Below, piece by piece: positions 1-10,841 of a stretch of DNA of 64,000 nucleotides (positions are counted from its first letter, which is position 1; each line of letters begins with the position of its first letter). The stretch comes from Taudactylus pleione (lineage: Eukaryota; Chordata; Amphibia; Anura; Myobatrachidae): NCBI GenBank assembly GCA_031769625.1, contig JAUIMM010000135.1, forward strand, positions 2,191,001-2,255,000, in the 5' to 3' direction. Made by a program: the position numbers and the translations under genes. Under the pieces are notes generated by a model, which was not told the DNA's origin, searched no databases, and saw only the letters and a list, made by a program, of their open reading frames with translations.

Positions 1-445
1 TGTATTTTTCCCAAAAAATTATATAAACAGCTAAAACCACATAATTTGGGCCTGTTTTTGTTCCTACAGTATTATTAACCTTAACCTTAATAACAATCAT
101 TTTCAGGCATTTCTAGGCATTTTTAACCACCTCACAGCTCACAATATTGATTTTCACCAATACAGGCCAAAGGCTGCAGCGACCTGGCTGGCTAAAGTAA
201 GCAACAGAGCAGCAGCACAAACGCACGGCAGTTTAAAAAAATATAGGACATCTATGAAACATTGCCACACAGCAGTGGCAGACAGGATGGCAGTTTAATA
301 AACTATAATAATGTCAGTCGGCAATGTACCAAATTGTGCTAAATGTGAAGGAAAGAGGTGCAAGATGGAATTGTGCCTCCCACCCACTCTTATGTGGGAT
401 ATTAAAAAGGACATGCACAGTTTAACAAATCAAGCACTTTAGCCA

Positions 446-2053
446 CTAGGACTGACACTTTCGTGGCTGAACTCCTTGGTTTGTTTGGGCCCACACAAAA
501 CATTTTTTGGAAGGACTACCTTCAGTTATTAAGGAGGAGGTTGATGATGAGGGTGTTGGTGGTGGAGATTGCATGTGCTGGTCCAAACTGCTGGCAGCTG
601 ATACTGGACTGCTTGTTATTAATTTACAAATTATAATTTTGTTAAACAAATTGCATGAACTCGCTGCAAATGACGTAACAGGGAGAAGGTGCCTAGATGG
701 TTTACGTCCCTTCCTCTGTTAACTTTGGCTTTACAAATGGAACAGATGCCTTCACAATGTTGCTTTTCTGGCTTTCTTTTTATCATTAGCAAGAACTGCT
801 GCCACTGGTGGCTGATTTACACAAACCACATCCTTATCAACAACATCCACATTAGCGTCAGAATAGGACACAAATTTCCCCCTCATCCTCCTTTTGCACT
901 TCCTCCACACTATCATCCTCATTTTTTATTATTTCACCATCTAATACTAGCACAGCCGTCATGGCGTCAGTGATCCGCTGTGAAACTGGGTGACAGCTGT
1001 TATACTTACTTCCTCTATCAAAGGACTTTTTAATAGTCAATTTTTTTTTAAATTACTCCCGATCACGAATGAGGATGTTGATGATGATGCAGGTGTTGGT
1101 GTTGGAGATCGAAGGCGCTTGGATCTCACAGAGAGGAAGCAGGTAGGTGACACTGGACTTCTTACGTTTTGAGTTTTGGAACTTGGCGACATACACTTTG
1201 ATATTTGATAAATGCGCTCCAAGTGACGTAACAAGGAGGAGGTTCCTAGGTGGTTTAGATCCCTCCCTCTACTCACTCTTGCTTTGCAATGGTTACATAC
1301 GGCTTGACAACTGTTGTCCCGATTGGGATGTAAATAATTCCACATGTGAGAAGTGGATTTTTTTGTCTTTTGCCCCGGCATGACAACAATGGGCTTTGGC
1401 TTTTTCAATCCATGGGCAACAGCTGTTGCCTTACTTACACAAAGGACATCCTTGGCATCAACATCCTCATCACCAACATCTTCACCATCAACATCATCTT
1501 CATCCTTAGCACCTTCAACTACCAAAATGTCCTCCTCCTCCATGTGCAATTCCACAGAAGCATCCTCACTGACTACATCTGCAAGATGTTGACTACCCTT
1601 GCCCACATTTACAGAGGGCACACAAATGTTGGAACTTGGAGGATCCTCCAGTACACTAGTATTTAGGTCTGGCTCACACATGGCAACCGCGGACACACTT
1701 GCACTCTCCTCGGGGATTTGTGATTTCGATTTCTCAGGGTACACAGTTGTTTTTTCTGAAGGGCTATCAGAATCAGAAGTCTTCCTAAAGAAAGGCCAAG
1801 GCCTTATCCTTTCCTTGCCACTTCATGTAGTGAAGGGCATATTGCCAAATTTTTGTTTATCTAAAGGCAAATTTCCTTTCAATTTTTTTTTCTTAACTTC
1901 AGTACAAGTAGCTTTACCATATCGATGGCGTGACTTAAGCCCAGGGGCATGGGCCTTCATAGAGGACGAGGAAGTTGACGACCTTTTACTGCTGGCGGCA
2001 GCTACAACATGTGGTTCTTGGTCTTGCTCTCCTGTCATGTGACAGCCCTCCAT
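446..2053 (-). pseudogene. hAT transposase remnant with two BED-finger regions, no catalytic core
   Basis: Read on the minus strand from an ATG at 2053, the remnant follows the N-terminus of the intact transposase at 32286-35387, including the shared stretch NMPFTT, where a stop and frame change follow. The segment 1744-1037 is open and carries an acidic region, VMPGQKTKKSTS and a BED-type zinc finger (CNHCKARVSRGRDLNHLGT, then RHLERIY in place of the usual H-x-H ending). Next comes the start of the transposase core (RITDAMTAVLVLD), but instead of the catalytic domain a second acidic region begins. It leads into a second BED finger at about 640-760 (CSICKA, VNRGRDVNHLGT, RHLQRVH) and a second Ser/Thr-rich linker that reads straight into the 3' UTR. 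The residues expected for catalysis (TTDMWTS, ISDNA, the hATC dimerisation block) are absent. Several stops and frame changes make a functional product unlikely. The double-BED arrangement probably arose by internal duplication plus deletion. Confidence 0.75.
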
Positions 2054-2200
2054 ATTTCCTGCGGTCTTGAAGCAGTGTCACAAGCACCAATAGTGTAGCC
2101 AAGGTGCGGTTACAAAATTCACACACGTGCAGTCGTGCGCACACAGAAAAAAAATTGACAAAAAAAGACAATTGATTTAAATTTGTTTGATACTTAAAGC

Positions 2201-2545
2201 ACTTGGGCCCAGAGCAGTGATTGATCACGACTGGAGTCGGGCAGCACTTGGTTGCAACTTGCGTTGCTGGCTGGATCTTGTGCGGTTAAGCCTAACATGC
2301 ACACACACAGACAGTTAAAAAAAAAAGACAATTTATTTTTATTTTTTTATGCTCCAGAACTTGGGCCCAGAGCAGCGATTGATCACGACTGGAGTCGGGC
2401 AGCACTAGGTTGCAACTTGCGTTGCTGGCTGGATCTTGTGCGGTTAAGCCTAACATGCACACACACACAGAAAAATATTACACTAAAAGACACTTTTTTT
2501 TTTTTTTACAACATATATATATATTTTTTGGGGGGAGTCCAGAAC
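2201..2545. repeat. 158-bp tandem repeat in hAT A promoter-proximal zone
   Basis: The block beginning acttgggcccagagcag starts at 2201, 2359 and (shortened) 2544, so two full periods are present, of 158 and 185 bp. Each unit carries gattgatcacgactggagtc and ends with a t/a-rich run after cacacacacag. It sits where the 160-bp array sits in the intact copy. Confidence 0.85.
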
Positions 2546-2554
2546 TTGGGCCCA

Positions 2555-2760
2555 GATGGACGCAGCACCAGCCCAGATGTATTCTGCACCAGCCCAGATG
2601 GACACAGCAGACAGCAGAGCACCAGACCAGAATGGATCAGCACTACAGCACCCCAGGACACAGCAGACAGCAGAGCACCAGCCCAGAATGGATCAGCACT
2701 CAGCAGCACCAGCTCAGAATGGACCAGCAGTGCACCATCCCAGGACACAGCACCACTCTC
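2555..2760. repeat. Minisatellite of agcaccagcccagaatggatc-like units
   Basis: Irregular units of roughly 20-45 bp built on caccagcccagaatgga and cagcagacagcagagcacc are repeated across the interval. The block lies between the 158-bp repeats and the GC-rich hAT end, a place that also holds short repeats in the other hAT copies. Confidence 0.75.
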
Positions 2761-3012
2761 CCAGCCCTACACTACCCACCCTCCCTGTTCAGTCTCCACA
2801 GCCAGAGTGAAATGGCATCCGCTGCGTGGTCCCTATACACTACATTGATCATAGACACGTAAGCTCGCGGACTGCGAGATTTCCGACTCTATGGTTTTGC
2901 CTCGGTTTCGAGATCCGAGTCAGGCGGGAAACTCCGACCCTGCTTGGATCCGACTCGGATCTGCAAAATTCGGGTGGGCCCAGTTCTCTGAGAACCGAAC
3001 CCGCTCATCTCT

Positions 3013-3937
3013 ATCTAAAACAGGGTATATTTTCCTCTTTACATTAAGTTTTCTATTAAAAAGTAAATTATCTTAACAACCTATGGAAATGCTATAGTAT
3101 CCTGGATGTTACTCATTTTACTGTTTAAAATGGACTAACTTTTCCATCATCTAGAGTCAGAACCATGGCCTGTTAAATAGACTGAGATTTTCTAACCCTG
3201 TGTGATTCTTGGGTCTGGGGTTGGTTTGTCCTCTCTGCCAAGGAAAAAAGAGAAAACATCCCTGTTACAGTGTACCTGATTCTCAGAACCTACCCAATCC
3301 ACCGGACATCGTTGGTGAGTGTCACCCTATAGCGGGGAAGGGTGTCACATATGCGCCTCTGCTACTGTGGTAACTTTTCTTTTGATAAGGATGAGAGCTA
3401 TGGCTTCTACTGGATCGGTGGCTGGAAGAGGAATCATATTTGTGTGGGGGAGAATGATTGGATCCATGACTGTACCAACTTTGGTGAGGCGGATAATGTG
3501 ATGGCGAGTAACTGAGTTGGGCCATCATTGCTGTGCTGGATCCATGAGGGGTTTCCGACCTATAGAAGTTTTTCATCATTGCTTGAAGATTGTCTTTTAA
3601 ACCTTCTACACAGCTGTTTCTGTTTCAGTTAATGACTGTGTTTCAACCTACATATGAAAATGATGATCATTATCACCCATTTGGTATGATTGGTTAATCA
3701 TACACCTGACTATAATCCTACAAAATCCCTGACTTTGTGCAAGTGTACCTAGAAGAATTGATGTTGTATTGAGGGCAAAGGGTGGTCACACCAAATATTG
3801 ATTTGATTTAGATTTCTCTGCTGTACATTCACTTTGCATTTTGCTAAATTATAAAAATAAACTATTCTATTTTTTAAAGTAATCTTACTTTGCAGCATTT
3901 TTTGCCTAAAACTTTTGCACAGTAATATATATATATA
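3013..3937. other. Unassigned spacer between hAT A and Penelope sequence
   Basis: No recognised gene. On the minus strand 3322-3579 is open for 85 codons and encodes a Ser/His/Tyr-rich stretch (for example SHRSSRSHSSHPYQKKSY). The frame stays open for about ten further codons upstream, then stops. I do not recognise it. It could be a decayed exon or a gag-like fragment, or chance. The right edge is an AT microsatellite at 3924-3937. Confidence 0.4.
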
Positions 3938-4258
3938 CAGATACCAAAAGAGAGGCACTCACAAGACTTTAACTAGAACAAACTGTGTCACCTGAGGTCA
4001 ATCCAAAAAACAGACGACCTCAGCCAATGCCAGGCGCTCAAGAGAACAAATGGCCATTATATAGATGATTTGTTTATTATTTGGAATGGGGGTAGTGATT
4101 TGGCACTTGAGTTTGTGGAATATTTGAACACACACTTTTAATTTGAAATTCACACATTCTTTTGATTTAAAACAAACTAACTTCCTGGATGTCTCTTTCG
4201 CCATAGGAGAAGACAACACTGTGATAGCATCTAATCATATTAAAAATGTAGGAGTGGG
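3938..4258 (+). pseudogene. Penelope-like element, reverse transcriptase fragment (left part)
   Basis: The interval starts with a short terminal block (cagataccaaaagagaggc) that is also found, inverted, at 13720. It then enters reverse-transcriptase coding sequence. The palm motif YIDD is encoded at 4058-4069 and is followed by LFIIWNGGSDLAL, a typical Penelope/Poseidon context. After one frame change near 4137 the reading resumes with an Asn-Leu-Lys-Phe-Thr block and NFLDVSFAIGEDN, the conserved FLDV region. The RT upstream of YIDD is missing. The reading is cut at 4258 by the LINE insertion and resumes at 10842 with the continuation expected for the family. Penelope-like elements couple this RT to a GIY-YIG nuclease and insert by target-primed synthesis. 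Confidence 0.8.
4244..4258. repeat. Left target-site duplication of the LINE
   Basis: aaatgtaggagtggg at this position matches aaatgtaggggtggg at 10842-10856 in 14 of 15 bases. The two copies bracket the LINE exactly, and joining across them restores collinear Penelope sequence. Confidence 0.9.
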
Positions 4259-5141
4259 GGGCCGTGGCTTGACTGCACTGCTGGCAGGACGTGTCCGTGG
4301 GAGCTCTTTCACCCAAGGCTAAATTAGGGGCACAGAGACCATATGTACTGGCCCTTCTGTCCCCACATTGCTTCTCACATCTCTCACCCACCTCCGGTGG
4401 TCAACCTGTGGTGACCGCGGCGCCGCTAACCGGCATTCTACAGTGAGGCCCTCATCGTGCCCCGCGGCCGCGGGCTATATTTACAGCCAGCGCTCGCGAG
4501 TGCCCGGCACCTTCCTCCCTACCGCCGACGGCAACCTGCTCGCCCTGCAACACCGCTCCAGCCTTTCCCCCACCATTGGGGACTGACCTGCGGGGACCGC
4601 GGATCTCCTTGCCGCCATCTGCCATCAGGGCACACCTTATTCATCTCTGAACGGTTGCTGGGAAACAAGGTGAGGCCCCAGGGGACCCCCCACACACGCC
4701 CGTAAAAAGACCCGCGAATCGCGGGAGGCCACCATCTTGCCACCATCTTGCTGCCAATCTCCTCAACCTTATGCTGCCTCCCTACACAGCACAGGCTGGG
4801 TACCTGGAAATCAGCAAGACACATTTATTTACCTACTAGCCATGCCTACCACTCGTTTATCTTCTCTCTCACCCTGAGAATCAATGAGGGATGGAATGAC
4901 TTTTAATATGAAAACCCCCGATTCTATTAGCATAACATCTACATGAAACTGGCTATTAAATCACTGTAGATCTGTCGACACCTATTCTGCTATCTTCAGT
5001 GTGCGGTTCTATTTTGGGGCATATGACACTATATGGCTCGCAATTGTCTATGATATAGTCAACATTTTTATTTTTTCTGGCTTGTTCGGCTCCATTTCTA
5101 ATACTTTTGCACCACCTAGTGGTGACTTGGATATATTTGTC
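4259..5141 (+). promoter_or_regulatory. LINE 5' UTR / presumed internal promoter
   Basis: The first 450 bp are markedly GC- and CpG-rich compared with the surroundings (for example gtgaccgcggcgccgc and ccgcggccgcgg), then AT content rises up to the ORF1 ATG at 5142. L1-type LINEs carry an internal promoter here. No individual binding site was identified. Confidence 0.5.
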
Positions 5142-6575
5142 ATGCCATCTACCCCAGCAAGATCTCAGCGTATAAAGGCTGGCAAGAAAGGGGATAATTC
5201 TGTAGTGCCTGATCACTTGGAGACGGATTCAACAGACTCTGGGCCTGATTCAGAGCCGCTCGCTCTGACAGAGCGCTCGCTCTGAATCAGGGCGTCTTTT
5301 TTTTTTTATGGAGCGGCCTCCTAGCCGCTCGCATAGCTGTGGGTTGCCACCCACAGCTATTGCGAGCGGCCAGGATGATGGTCACGATGGTCAAGACCAT
5401 CGCGACCATCGGGCTTGCGACGAGACCCTTGTGGTAGGGTCGCATTCATCGTAAGCCCCAGAGAGCTTTCGGCTCTAACAGAGCCAGAAGCTCTCCACTG
5501 ACATCCCTCGGGAACGCCTCCGTTTGGGCAGCCACCCCCCCGGCCCGCCCACCAAACAGGGCGAGCTGTCACTCAACATTGACAGCTCGCCCCCTTTTGG
5601 TGCGAGACCCGGAGCGACGGATTGCCCGTCGCTAGCCGGGTCTTGCGCATGCGCACGACGGAGCCGGCTCCGTCGTGCGCATGCGCTGTGGGCCACCATC
5701 GACCCGGTTGCAAGCGCTCAGCGCTTGCGACCGGGTCTGAATCAGGCCCTCTGTCTGTTCTATTACACCAAATCCGCCAGGTTCCACTCCCTCTTCAGTG
5801 AAAGGCAGTTCTGCTGCTTCACCAGCATACCCATTAATGTATGATGACATGGTTAGAGCAATTAGGGATACAATGGCCCCTATCATGGAACAACAAGCGA
5901 GCAAATTTGCCGACGCACTTAAGACATCAACGCACATTTGGACCCCACAAATCTACAGGTGGTCACTAATGAAACAAATATTGGGGAGCATGAGCAAGCT
6001 TTATATGACCTACAACAACAGATGCAAATATTACAGAAGCAAAATTACCAACTCTTAAGCAAGGTAGATGACCTAGGGATTCGCTCCCGCAGAAATAATT
6101 TGACAATAGTTGGACTGCCTGAAAGCTTAGAAGGCACCGACTTAACCAAATTCCTCCTTACTGATCTGCTACAGATTCTCCATCTGGCCGACGAACTTCC
6201 TAACTTTGCCATAGAAAGGGCGCATAGACTGGGCCCGTTCAGCGATTCCAAACGACCCCGCATGGTCATTTTCGCTGCCTCAATTCTGCTCACAAGGCGA
6301 CTATCTGGACAGTAGCCCGCAAGTTGGGACGCATTGAATGGCAAAACTGCCGACTGCTACTTTTTCAAGACTACTCAGCAGAGGTGTCCCCGGCCCATAA
6401 GGAGATGTCACCAATATGCTCCAAGTTAATCCAGGCACAGAGGAAATTCGCACTACTGTTCCCAGCCAGACTGAGAATTTTTCAGGGTAAAGAATATAAA
6501 GACTTTCTCAATGCTGAAGACGCAGCTGCATTCTTAGAGGAAGAGGCGATGGAGAGTGCAGCAACTACTACCTGA
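5142..6575 (+). pseudogene. LINE ORF1 (RNA-binding protein), split by a MITE
   Basis: The ATG at 5142 opens MPSTPARSQRIKAGKKG, and the reading is cut after about 33 codons by the MITE at 5241-5749. It resumes in a region with a Gln-rich coiled-coil-like segment (ALYDLQQQMQILQKQNYQLL, about 5998-6058). This is followed by SRRNNLTIVGLPE, the start of the L1 ORF1p RRM-like domain, and by AIERAHRLGP. After a frame change near 6315 the C-terminal domain follows (ARKLGRIEWQN, LFPARLRIF) to the stop at 6575. ORF1p of L1-type elements forms trimers that coat the element RNA and act as nucleic-acid chaperones. The MITE and at least two frame changes make this copy non-functional. Confidence 0.78.
5241..5749. 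mobile_element. MITE, GGGCCTGATTCAGA family, copy 1 (inside LINE ORF1)
   Basis: Termini gggcctgattcagag and (reverse complement of the right end) gggcctgattcagacc are flanked by tct on both sides (5238-5240 and 5750-5752). The interior has palindromic arms and CpG-rich blocks with cgcatgcgc. Related copies lie at 19717, 29867, 49122, 51321 and 54605. The 3-bp duplication and GG-start termini are compatible with PIF/Harbinger-type mobilisation, an inference. Confidence 0.85.
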
Positions 6576-7128
6576 TTGTCGCCTACTGAATTTCAGATAT
6601 GTTTCGATATTTTTACATACCCTTTAAACTGTCTGTATGTTTATTGCAATTTATATTTTGCTCCCCCTCCTGGGCGATCCCAGTTTATTATTCTGGTGGA
6701 AAGTGATTTACTTCTCTGGAAGTGTTTCATTTTTATCAGTAGATCTGTTATACATTATATTGTTTTGTTTGTATAATAGCCAACTCTCACTATTAGAGTC
6801 GGGGTTCTTTTCACAGTTCTCTTTATATTAAACTGATCTCCAATTGTTTAGTTTTGGTGCAAAATTTCTGCATCATGGACAAATTTCCCCCCAAATGGTT
6901 TTTGGGGACTCTTAACCATATCTATACTTTTTTACAGGTTTTCTTATTCTTTTTCTTTCTATCTTCTCCTATTTCCCTTCCCACAATCCGCTTCTACTCA
7001 CATGTCCTTCACTCTCCTTGTTATTCATATTGGATGTCTTCTAATGCCTCTCAAATTAAGTGTTTCAATGTACGATTCTTGTTTACCTTGGGTCTGATCT
7101 CTGCTGTGTTATCTAGCTCTCCCCCCCC

Positions 7129-10100
7129 ATGCCGGATATTAAAATCTGTTCCTGGAATGTTCAGGGCGTTAACTCACCAGCAATAAGATGCAAACTTATT
7201 TCTTACTTAAATATTCAAAATGCAGACATCACCTTTTTACAGAAAACGCATCTGACTGATTCTGAACATCAGAAACTTTCTATGTTAGGGCAACGCATAG
7301 TGGCTTTTTCCTCGTTCAATTCAAAATCACGCGGAGTTGCCATACTAGTACGAAAAACTACTCCTATTAAGATTGCTCAGCAGAGGTCGGACCCAAACGG
7401 GCGGTATGTCTTAGTCACAGCTGAACTTTACGGAATGTCATATACCTTCTGTAATATATATGCCCCAACTGTCTATAACAGCTCATTTATTACCTCTCTA
7501 GTCAACTTGCTATATCCCTACTTAGACACACAACTTATATAATAGGAGACTTTAACCTTCTTGCCTCACATCTTATGGACCGCCAATCTAACACTACCAG
7601 TCCCTATAGACAACGAAAAATATGTATTCACCATATTATGCAACAATTACAATTGGTTGATATCTGGCGTCTTCAACACCCTATTGACAAAAACTTTACA
7701 TTTTTTTCAACCCCACATTCCACATTCTCTAGAATAGATTATTTTTTACCCTCTGGTATTGAAACTTTAAGTCTGACTGACCACGCCTTGATATGGTTTA
7801 CGCTCCGACCTATGATATCCTCAGGCAGTTGCAGACTATGGCGATTCCCCTCATTTTTAGCCTCATCTAATACAAAGATATATTGCAGACAGCTTGGAAT
7901 GATTATGCCTTTTCTAATTCTCAACATCTTGATGACCCCTCTCTATATTGGCAATCCGCGAAAGCGGTGCTTAGAGGGAGGATACTGTCTTTTGTCTCAC
8001 ACAACAACAGGAACCAGTCGGAGAAAACTCAGTCGGCTCAGACTGCTTTGACTCAGGCCTACATAACCTTTCAACAAACTCCCTCGCCCCCAAATAGACG
8101 ACGGTTTGAGGAATGTAAGATAACCTTTGATGCACTGATGCAACAGGTAGGTGATCGAAAAGTTCATAATAACAAATACACATTTCACATGCATGGCAAC
8201 AAGAATGGCAGACTTTTATCTAACTTACTTTGTGGAGAGAGAACTAGTTCTGCCATTTTGGCCTTAATTGATGACAAGGGCTCCCTGCATACTGAAGGTC
8301 CAGCCATTTTGGATATACTTCATTCTTTTTATTCTAAGCTATATACTCAGGGGCATGTTGATATGGCAAATAAACAGGCTTTTTGGGACAAAATTATCCT
8401 TCCACAATTGACAGATGATCAACGATTAATTTTAACCCAACCCATAACTGAATTAGAAGAAATACATGAGAGTGCTCTTAATATCCTTCTCTCACTTGAC
8501 GTAGAGAAGGCTTTTGACCACGTAGTGTGGGACCATCTGTATGAGTCTTTGCATAGATTTGGCTTTCCTCGTCAAATTACAACCCTTATTCAATTACTGA
8601 ATTAATCTTCCTACTCCCGCATCATGGCTAACAATTTCTTATCAGCTTCATTCCTAATCCAAAGAGGTACCAGACAAGGCTGCCCCCTTTCTCCATTACT
8701 ATTCGCTCTTGCCTTAGAACCCCTGGCTATTACCCTCAGAACCAACTCATTATTTCATGGGATACGGGTGGGTAGAGTGGAGTTGAATCTCTCTTTGTAT
8801 GCTGATGATATGCTTCTGTTTATCTCACAACCTACACTATCTGTAACCGCAATATTGGAAGAAATTTCCTGTTTCAGTTCCTTTGCAGGATATAAAATTG
8901 ATATCGAAAAATCGGAGGTTTTACCACTGACACGACCCGAGCTGCTGCATCGGTGCTCTACTATTTCTACTATCTTTCAGGTTGCTAATTCCAGATTAAA
9001 ATATCTGGGTATCTTTATCACGCCTTCTATAAATCGTATATACGTGGCTAATTTCCTGCAAATTATTGAAAAAATTATACAAAAAACCCAGCAATGGATG
9101 ACCCTTCCACTTTCACTGTTGGGAAGAGTTGCAGTAATTAAGGGGGTACTGTTTCCAAAACTGGCTTATCCTCTCCAGATGCTCCCCATGTTCTTAACTG
9201 GTTCAGATACAGTAAAATGTACATCAGCCTTCCAGCGATTTATCTGGAATTGCAAAAAACCAAGAATAGCCAGAAATAGACTGCTATACAATAAAGATAG
9301 AGGAGGCCTAGGTCTACCAGATATTCAGACCTATTCATATGCAGCAGCGTTCAGATACATCTCCGACTGGTTCCTGACGCAATCCCATTTTACTAATCTT
9401 CAATTGGAGGAGGCATTGTTCTTTCCCTTTTCACCAGCGGCCCTTTTGCATATTCCTCGCACAAAGCTTCCTATAGGAATCACCCACAACATTTTCTTTA
9501 TGGATACCTATAAAGCCTGGTCCGCTATAAACAAACGTCTGGGCTCAAACCCACATCTTACTAAATACATACCTCTCTGGGGTAACCCAGATTTTCCACC
9601 GACCCTTACAATAACCCATTACAAGTCGTGGAAACAAAAAAGAGATTGCGGCTATCAGAAACATTTTTGACCCTGGAGGCAATCTTTACTCCTTCCAATA
9701 TTTATGATATTCCTAATTCACAATTTTTCTTATACCTACAAACTAGACACTATATCAACAGTAATATACTTTCGGGTTCGTATGCATCACTACTAGCCCC
9801 ATCTATCTCTTCCCCTCTATACTCTCTTTTCACGTTGGTCTCTAGCAACAATGATTTGCTATCTAATAATGTATTGGGTTTGTGGAAATGAGTTTGGTGT
9901 CTTGCCACCAAGATTTTCCAGATTTCAACTTTTCAGAACGTGTTATGACTTTATTCCCGTCTACTATGAAATGGCTCAGCTCGGCTAAACTGCAGGTAAC
10001 TCATGTTAAGTTTTTGAATAGAGCGTATATTTCCCAAGGACAGCGAAGTCATATGCTCCCAGGTTAACCAAGCAAGTGCCTAAAATGTCATGCAACCTCA

Positions 10101-10658
10101 GCAAATTTTTTACATAATATTTGGCAGTGTCCTAAAATAAAGAAGTTTTGGTACAAAGTTCACACTTTTATTACTCAAATTGCTAGAGTTAGATTACCAT
10201 TTTCTTTTGAAGCTTTCCTTTTTGCTGATTTTACCTCTTGGTCGCCAACACTTATTTCCCCTTCAATGTTACCCTTTCTCACTGTGATGGTTACTCCAGC
10301 AAAGAAACTAATCTTGCAGAAATGGATATCTAGGGTAGCTCCTACTTTAGAAATGCGTAGATTGGAATTGCTCAACATTCTATATTATGACAGACGTACG
10401 GCGATGTATGATATTGAAAAAGGTGTTATAGATACTATAACAAATGGGAAACTTACCTCAACTATCTACCCACTCAGACTTATGAGCAGATTACAAAGGT
10501 GTTTGAAAATACCACATGGTTACTATCACAAAATATTCCTTGAACGCACTATAAACGTGGAGGACTCCCCCCCTTCCCCCCCTCCTTTCCCTTCTTCTTT
10601 TTGTCTTTCCTTCTCACCAATTTCTTTAATTGGACTCACTTATAAGATGTTTAGTTAA
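7129..10658 (+). pseudogene. LINE ORF2: endonuclease - reverse transcriptase - zinc knuckle
   Basis: The reading begins MPDIKICSWNVQGVNSP, the start of an AP-like endonuclease. FLQKTHL follows, where the catalytic Glu of the usual FLQETHL is Lys, then NIYAPT, GDFN and LTDHALIW. The RT part shows SLDVEKAFD near 8500, GTRQGCPLSPLLFALALEP near 8655 and the catalytic LYADDMLLF near 8800. Between ITELEEIHESA and the SLDVEKAFD block the usual finger region with its PGPDG-type motif is missing, so an internal deletion of somewhat over 100 codons is likely. The C-terminus has a knuckle CLKCHATSANFLHNIWQC near 10080-10133. Frame changes near 7540, 7870 and 9630 and in-frame stops near 8605, 9891 and 10067 break the ORF. 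The enzyme normally nicks DNA and reverse-transcribes its own RNA at the nick; this copy cannot. Confidence 0.85.
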
Positions 10659-10841
10659 ACTATAAATTTTGAATAAATAAAAATAGAATTTATGAGGAAC
10701 AAGGCAAATATACAATTTTGACTGTATATTTCACCTGTATTGTATTAACCAATCATAATTTTTGCAGTGAATGTAATTCTATATATTACTGCTTTTGTTT
10801 TGACCTCTTTGAATTCAATAAAAAAGTTTTGTTTTTTTTTT
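10659..10841 (+). other. LINE 3' UTR and tail
   Basis: AT-rich 3' end with aataaa at about 10818 and a terminal T-run before the right target duplication. The tail is not a clean poly(A), consistent with an old insertion. Confidence 0.7.

Larger units (their letters stand above)
1..3012 (-). mobile_element. hAT (ZBED-type) element A, rearranged, incomplete at window start
   Basis: The whole interval is collinear with the hAT element at 31659-38388. Positions 1-230 match its 3' UTR, 446-2053 its N-terminal coding region, 2130-2760 the tandem-repeat zone and 2790-3012 its GC-rich promoter end. The end at 3012 reads as a terminal motif that in reverse complement is agagatgagcggg, close to aggggtgagcgg at the other copies. 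The transposase-3' terminus lies beyond base 1. The catalytic core is missing and the acidic/BED region is present twice. It is clearly older and more diverged than the copies at 31.7 and 55.7 kb. Confidence 0.85.
4259..10841 (+). mobile_element. L1/Tx1-type LINE, near full length, inserted in a Penelope element
   Basis: This is a 6,583-bp insertion flanked by a 15-bp target duplication with one mismatch. It has a GC-rich 5' region (4259-5141), ORF1 (5142-6575, split by a MITE), a spacer, ORF2 (7129-10658) with endonuclease, RT and a C-terminal zinc knuckle, and a short 3' UTR with aataaa near 10818 and a T-rich tail. Both ORFs are broken, so it is not autonomous. Overall architecture, the ORF1 protein type and the ORF2 C-terminus fit the L1/Tx1 group. 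I cannot name the family without a repeat library. Confidence 0.88.

Noticed and set aside
4058..4069. YIDD motif as part of the adjacent LINE
   Set aside because: It lies outside the LINE target duplication; the LINE has its own YADD near 8800, and the context (LFIIWNG, FLDV) is Penelope-type.
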